Positions 59,137 through 64,000 of a DNA stretch of 64,000 nt are shown one piece after another (position 1 is the stretch's first letter; each line of letters starts with the position of its first letter). The translations under genes were made by a program, and so were the position numbers. This DNA is from Escallonia rubra (Eukaryota > Streptophyta > Magnoliopsida > Escalloniales > Escalloniaceae). The DNA lies in NCBI GenBank assembly GCA_033065855.1, contig JAVXUO010001960.1, positions 62,001-126,000 on the forward strand, read 5' to 3'. The notes under the pieces were generated by a model, which had not been told where the DNA came from, did no database searches, and saw only the letters and a list, made by a program, of their open reading frames with translations.

Positions 59137-59336
59137 AGGGTTTATTTTGACTAAATATTTAGCGACGGCCAATAGGGATAGCCAAATCAGTCGCTAAATC
59201 CAAGTTTTCGTTGACCGTGAATCTTTAGCGACCGCATGTTATGGCAGTCGCTAGAACGGTCACTAAAGTTTAGTTTAGCGACCGCATGATTTGGCGGTCG
59301 CAAATTGCGGCCGCTAAAGCCCTTGTGTCTTGTAGT
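59137..59336 (-). mobile_element. CACTA (En/Spm-type) element end with subterminal repeats
   Basis: The right edge TCTTGTAGTG (59,327-59,336) is the reverse complement of CACTACAAGA, the terminal motif of CACTA elements. Just inside, TTTAGCGACCGC-type motifs recur on both strands (59,159, 59,223, 59,275 and complements), typical of subterminal binding-site arrays. The opposite terminus was not found in the window; the only comparable string (TACTACAAGAAAA at 54,352) has no such repeats around it. Confidence 0.6.
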
Positions 59337-59657
59337 GACTGACCTCCTACATATCATTTTGCAGTTTGGCTTTTGATTAGATTTGAGCCCCTAGTCATCA
59401 ATGTTGCGTAACGTATCTAGAACACGTACCATAAAACAATAAAGTTTGATGTACCCATACAAAACTAAGGCAAAACATATGTATATAGTTCGATTATCAT
59501 TACAAACTGTGCACATGACTACAATCACTCATGCAACGCTCTGGGTCTTGACAGAGAGCCAACTTGACACAGAGCAAATCTTACTAAAAACAACGTACAT
59601 CCAATATTTCAGTTGTTACAACTGAAGCAATATGCATGCCAAAGTACGGAAGGTCGT
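59337..59657. other. Spacer
   Basis: No gene or element end recognised. Confidence 0.4.
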
Positions 59658-60416
59658 GAATTTGCCAAAAAACACTCGATCATAAAAAGCAACAACACAA
59701 CAGTCGGGCTATACAGCGGCGCGAACAAACAAACGTCAAAGAAACTGCTGATCACTCAAAAAATGTAAGAAGGGGTACCTTTACACTGGCGCGCACCAAC
59801 GTTGAGCTTCGGAAGAAGATCTTCAGTGCCTCTACAGCGACATGCATGAAAAGATCCTTGATTTTCTCGTCACGGCATCCGTTACGGCAGTGGGGACGGA
59901 GGAAGGACCACCACGTAGTGGTGGTTGGAGGCTGAGGGGTTGGGCGAAAGGGATGGAGGACTGTGCTGTGGGGGCAATGCTGGGTGCGGGGATGAGACAG
60001 TCGTGCTTGGAGGAGGGAGACAGCCGTGCGTGGAGTCTCGGCTTGGGGGACAGTCGCGGTTGGGGGGAAATATGGGGGTCGGGGTGGGGTGGGGGTGACC
60101 GCAGAAGGGGGTGGGGTAACATGCGGGGTTGGCGGGGGGGAAGTGGAGTGGGGTAGGGAGAATTGGAGGGAAGAGGGATGAAGTGGAGGGCCGATTGGGG
60201 GAGAGAATGACTAGACGGAGGGACCGAAGTGGGTTTACTGTGGGGAGGGGTATTTTGGGGAAGAGGAAAACATGAGTTTTTGAGAAACCCATTTTTTCTC
60301 AAGTCACCCCACCTTTCAGGAATTTGAGGAATTGGCCCCCTCTTTTCTTAATTTCCACAAACAAACCCATCAATCCCAAATATTTAATCACAAATCCCAT
60401 GTTTTCCTAATTTTCC
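59658..60416 (-). repeat. Duplicated segment B, directly upstream of the dioxygenase gene
   Basis: Near-identical reverse complement of 30,771-31,538. It ends 56 bp before the dioxygenase start codon, so it would form most of that gene's promoter or 5' leader region. See segment A for content. Confidence 0.85.
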
Positions 60417-60471
60417 AAAAAGGAAATCGTAGTAGTAAAGATTCTTACATCTCAAGATTCAGGCGATTGTG

Positions 60472-62280
60472 ATGGGGTTGAAGGAGACGTTCTTCATCTC
60501 GCACGGGTCGCCGACGTTGACCATCGACGAGACTCTGCCAGCGCGGCCTTTCCTACAATCCTTCAGGGAGAAAGTATTCTCTCAAAGGCCTTCGTCCATC
60601 CTCATCATCTCCAACCACTGGGAGACGGCTCATCCCACCGTCAACGCCCTCTCTGCCACCACCCATGACACCATCTATGATTTCTACAATTTCCCCAAGC
60701 CCATGTACGAGGTACTTTTTTTACCCCCTCACATTTTCATTAGTTTTGGCAACTTGGCCATCTTTGATTGAAGTGCCACCGTTTGAGAAAAACATGAGGG
60801 AACATCTATTGTCAAGTTTACCACTATTTGTATTAATTGTGCGATAGGGCGGGGTCTTTTAATTTTGTGTTGACGGAGAAAGAAAGGAAACGGAAGTGAC
60901 AGCTAATTTCCCTGCACCCTTTTAGGAGTTCATTGAGCAAGAAATGGCGTTGAGAACTAAGTCATACTAGACATTCCTATGTGAGAGATGTTTGGATCCA
61001 CGCATTATCATAGATTAGTGCAAATTGAAAGTAAAACACACATGTGTACCCATTTGCTCTGGTGGAAGAATTGGAGGTTGAAACCACCAATGCGCGACCA
61101 TTTGATGGAGGTTTGGTCTAAAATCCTTTTCCTAATAACCTTTTATCATGTCTCTCCCCCAACCCCCTCCCTCTCTTTCTTTGATACTAGCTCAAGTATC
61201 CGGCGCCAGGAGCTCCATAATTGGCGGTGAGGGTGAAGAAAGCACTCGTGTCGTCTGGATTCAAGTGAGTTGACGAGGATAAGAAGCGTGGGCTAGACCA
61301 TGGCGCATGGGTCCCGCTAATGGTCATGTACCAGAAGCTGACATTCCAGTGTGCCAGCTCTCCATTCAGACGAACAGGGATGCAACGCATCATCATAACT
61401 TGAAGAAGGCGTTGGCCCCTCTCAAGGATGATGGTGTCCTAATCATCGGCTCTGGCTCTGCAACTCACAATTTAAGGACTCTTCGCCAGTCCAATGATGG
61501 TTCCGTTGCTTCTTGGGCTTTGGAGTTTGATACTTGGCTCAAAGAATCGCTCCTCAATGGAAGGTAGTTCCTAGACGGTGACTCCATGTACTAGATTATG
61601 TTTCCCTTATCTGTGTCTTCATCTTTGCAAGTAGGCACTGCAATAATCATAAAGCAATCCATGGATACTCTCTCTGTAGCGTAGGTTGTCATAGCTATTT
61701 AAGCATGCAAGACTCGCAGGTAGTAGTCTGCTTATGCAAATGTACGGAGCTAAGTCAAGAATGCTTCAATGAAGCTCACGAAAAGGGGCTCTGCTACCTG
61801 CTAGGCATGGCTCGGTGATCTTGGGTCTGCTAGTTTGCTTCTTCTATACAGGGCTAGTACAGTGCACGAGGCACCTGCTACCGAGGAGTCTGGGAAGGTT
61901 TAGATGTACGCAGCCTTATGCCTGCTACTGTAGAGAGGTTGAGCAATCTTACAGCTATACCAAAGCTCGCAAAACATCAAGCTTTTCAGTTTCTTCTGCT
62001 GTCTTTCTGGATTTTCTTACCGTTGTTGATGCTCTAGTGTGGATATACCTTTTCTTCTGGACATGACTGCTATTTCTTCGCTTGCAGGTATGAAGATGTG
62101 AATCAGTATGAGGAGAAAGCACCCAATGCAAAAGTTGCTCACCCCCGACCTGACCACTTTTATCCATTGCATGTAGCCATGGGTGCTGCAGGTGAAAATG
62201 CAAAGGCAGAACTCATCCACCATAGCTGGAGCCTTAACACTCTTTCTTATGCCTCCTATAAATTCACGACTGCAGTCTAA
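60472..62280 (+). pseudogene. LigB/DODA-type extradiol ring-cleavage dioxygenase, disabled in exon 2
   Basis: Enzymes of this family open catechol rings with a divalent metal; DODA makes betalamic acid in betalain plants and LigB homologues occur across land plants. Exons: 60,472-60,711 (80 codons, FFISHGSP and ISNHWET carry metal/active-site His), 61,191-61,563, and 62,098-62,280 ([18 protein letters not shown] with further His; stop 62,278-62,280). All splice sites are GT-AG. Exon 2 begins LKYPAPGAP, then has TAA at 61,218-61,220 and TGA near 61,272. A one-base deletion in MYPEADIP (about 61,331) shifts the frame from [13 protein letters not shown] to [12 protein letters not shown]. The remaining sequence is well conserved to the C terminus, so the lesions look recent, or are base-calling errors. 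Confidence 0.8.
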
Positions 62281-62354
62281 AAACAGACCTACACTTTCAG
62301 AGACTGTCTCCATCCATGTCGTAGTTTGTTTTTGTTTTCCTCTTTTTATTTGAA
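62281..62354 (+). other. 3' flank of the dioxygenase gene
   Basis: Short, T-rich; no clear poly(A) signal before the Helitron-like end. Confidence 0.4.
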
Positions 62355-62383
62355 CTAGTAATAATGCACGTGCATTGCACGTG
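62355..62383 (-). mobile_element. Helitron-like 3' terminus
   Basis: On the minus strand a hairpin CACGTGCA-A-TGCACGTG (62,367-62,383) is followed eight bases later by CTAG (62,355-62,358) and then T. This matches the 3' end of plant Helitrons: a hairpin, CTRR, and insertion before T. The element would extend rightward on the plus coordinates. Its TC start was not located. Confidence 0.5.
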
Positions 62384-64000
62384 GATCATTTTTCCATGTC
62401 GTAGTCAATATTGTACTTAATAAACCATTGCACAAGAAGATATTGTGAAGTTGGTTGAGCGAAAACAACTCCACTTGTCTCTAGTCAAGTAAACAGGCAC
62501 CAAAAAAAGAAATGCATGAGAAGAAAACGTTGTCCAGAAGAAAAATGGTGGCAAACAACTGATAGTTCCTCAAAATGCTTAAAAATGATGGTCGGAGGCA
62601 TTAACTTTTGCGATCAACAATTTATTCTCGTGCTATGAATTGAAGAGAACAGACTTGTAAAAAGAAAGCATTCCAAATTTTAAAAGTTTACTTCATTTAT
62701 CGTGTACTTTCATCATACAATTTCCAAGCCTTATATTTGATGGCATAACAGTTTTAGTTGCATTTCGGTCATTAGTTTAAAATTTCATTAATCAAATATT
62801 CTGTCTCAATTACAATTTCCCAAGATCAATTACAGCTCTTCCTGTTTGTGCCTATATTTCACATCAATTGTAGGAATATCAACTAATACTGAATACTTTT
62901 TGATTTCACAATACAAACATGAAATAGAAGAGCAATTTAATTTGTGGGATGGGATGGCTATGGAATATGAGTATTTGAAGTCCATGGTGACACATCTAAT
63001 TCCAAAGGTCATCCTGCATGATTCTGGTGTAATTATATATCCAAACCAGTGTTACAAAAACAAACATAAAGTAAAGGAATAGAAAAGTTGTATCAGCAAA
63101 ATGTAATACACTAATAATAAAAACAAGATCGACGTTGTTGAGTAGAAACCAACAAAACCTAATATTAATAAATTTCATCAAAAAGATAGAAACATGAAAC
63201 ACCATTAATCTATATAATTGTTACAACTGTCAACTACATATATGATAAAAATGTAGAGCAGTTGTAGTCAAAGACCATCTTGGTGTGTTCCAAAACCACA
63301 TCTACGGTGAATGAAAAAGAAACATTGATGTAAGATCTCTATCAAATGTATAAAGCTCGTGTTCTATGTGAGACGTGCTCCTAACTTAAGCTTGTATACA
63401 TATGTCATACATGAATTTCACAATTGGTTCAACATTTTGAGAAAGTCTCTTGGTTGTTACATTGATACCATGGTCTTGAAAACTCTGCGATTGCGCGGAA
63501 AACGTATTAGTTTAAGAAGTCTAAAAAATGATACTAACCATATGACAGATCAATTTCTTCACCCTCCATTGAAAACCTCAATCTTTGCATGCGAGTGAGT
63601 TGAATTTTTCTTGACAAACTTAATGAGGCGAATATTTGCTCCCATTGGCCGACTGAACGAACTTTTCCAAAATCTCTGCTCTTATCTTGTAAACTGCCTA
63701 CCATTAGGTTCAACTTCAAGACTTTGAGATTATGCGCAATCACATTTCATAAATTTCTTGGCGAAAAATTAGAGAGCCGAGCCTTACAAAATACAGGGTT
63801 TATCAAGTTGTTTGTGCCCAAATTCTGTGGGACAACAAGTTTCTTCATTGGTTTCGCTACGACATTTTCGGGCTTGATCCGATACATAACATCTGGGGCA
63901 TGCTCCATAGAACACTCTCGTTGCTTGCACATCAAATTTACTATTTTTGGCTGCATCAATTTAGCATGATTTAGATGGAAAAAATGATAAAAATAAATAA
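62384..64000. other. AT-rich sequence, possibly the body of a non-autonomous Helitron
   Basis: No Rep/helicase motif or other protein was recognised in either strand; short frames are scattered and AT-driven. Confidence 0.35.

Noticed and set aside
54352..59336. One CACTA element from TACTACAAG (54,352) to CTTGTAGTG (59,336)
   Set aside because: The left string lacks the CAC start, has no subterminal repeats and no matching 3-bp duplication; the hAT gene between also argues against it.

Overview
The window reads as nuclear DNA of a flowering plant, probably a eudicot. Evidence is the density of plant transposon families (Ty3/gypsy LTR elements, Mutator-like elements, hAT, CACTA, TRIM, Helitron end), an endogenous pararetrovirus, a likely mitochondrial insertion, short GT-AG introns and long AT-rich spacers. 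The species cannot be named from the sequence. Almost everything is repeat-derived; no rRNA, tRNA or CRISPR was found.

Layout. 1-5.4 kb: tail of a gypsy element with its 3' LTR, invaded by a Mutator-type non-autonomous element (perfect 9-bp target duplication) and a second related terminus. 5.4-6.8 kb: a tandem array of ~92-bp monomers with a six-monomer, 540-bp higher-order period. 7.8-9.3 kb: a minus-oriented solo LTR with 5-bp target duplication. 9.9-11.1 kb: another LTR-like block. 11.4-15.0 kb: a decayed Caulimoviridae copy (reverse transcriptase, RNase H, downstream second ORF, promoter and poly(A) region). 15-18.3 kb: AT-rich spacer and a CAC-rich repeat. 18.3-28.4 kb: a gypsy 5' LTR with a tRNA-Met primer site, split by a 7.8-kb gag-only LTR element (19,271-27,114). 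28.4-29.6 kb: a second Mutator-type element with GC-rich cargo. 29.97-30.35 kb: a short solo LTR. 30.8-33.7 kb: a possible terminal-inverted-repeat element. 35.1-36.0 kb: mitochondrial-like DNA.

38-50.6 kb is the most gene-like part. It holds a broken MuDR transposase on the plus strand. Convergent with it on the minus strand are two consecutive C48 (ULP1/SENP-type) cysteine-protease genes that share exon lengths and splice phases. A small three-exon HMG-box gene lies further out on the minus strand. The transposase-plus-ULP combination matches the Kaonashi (KI) type of Mutator-like element; the duplicated protease and the HMG-box neighbour are the unusual parts.

51-64 kb: AT-rich and CAC-rich spacer, a hAT transposase pseudogene split by a TRIM, a CACTA end, and a three-exon LigB/DODA-type extradiol dioxygenase gene disabled by two stop codons and a frameshift. 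The DNA directly upstream of that gene (59,658-60,416) is present again in inverted orientation at 30,771-31,538. A Helitron-like 3' end follows the gene.
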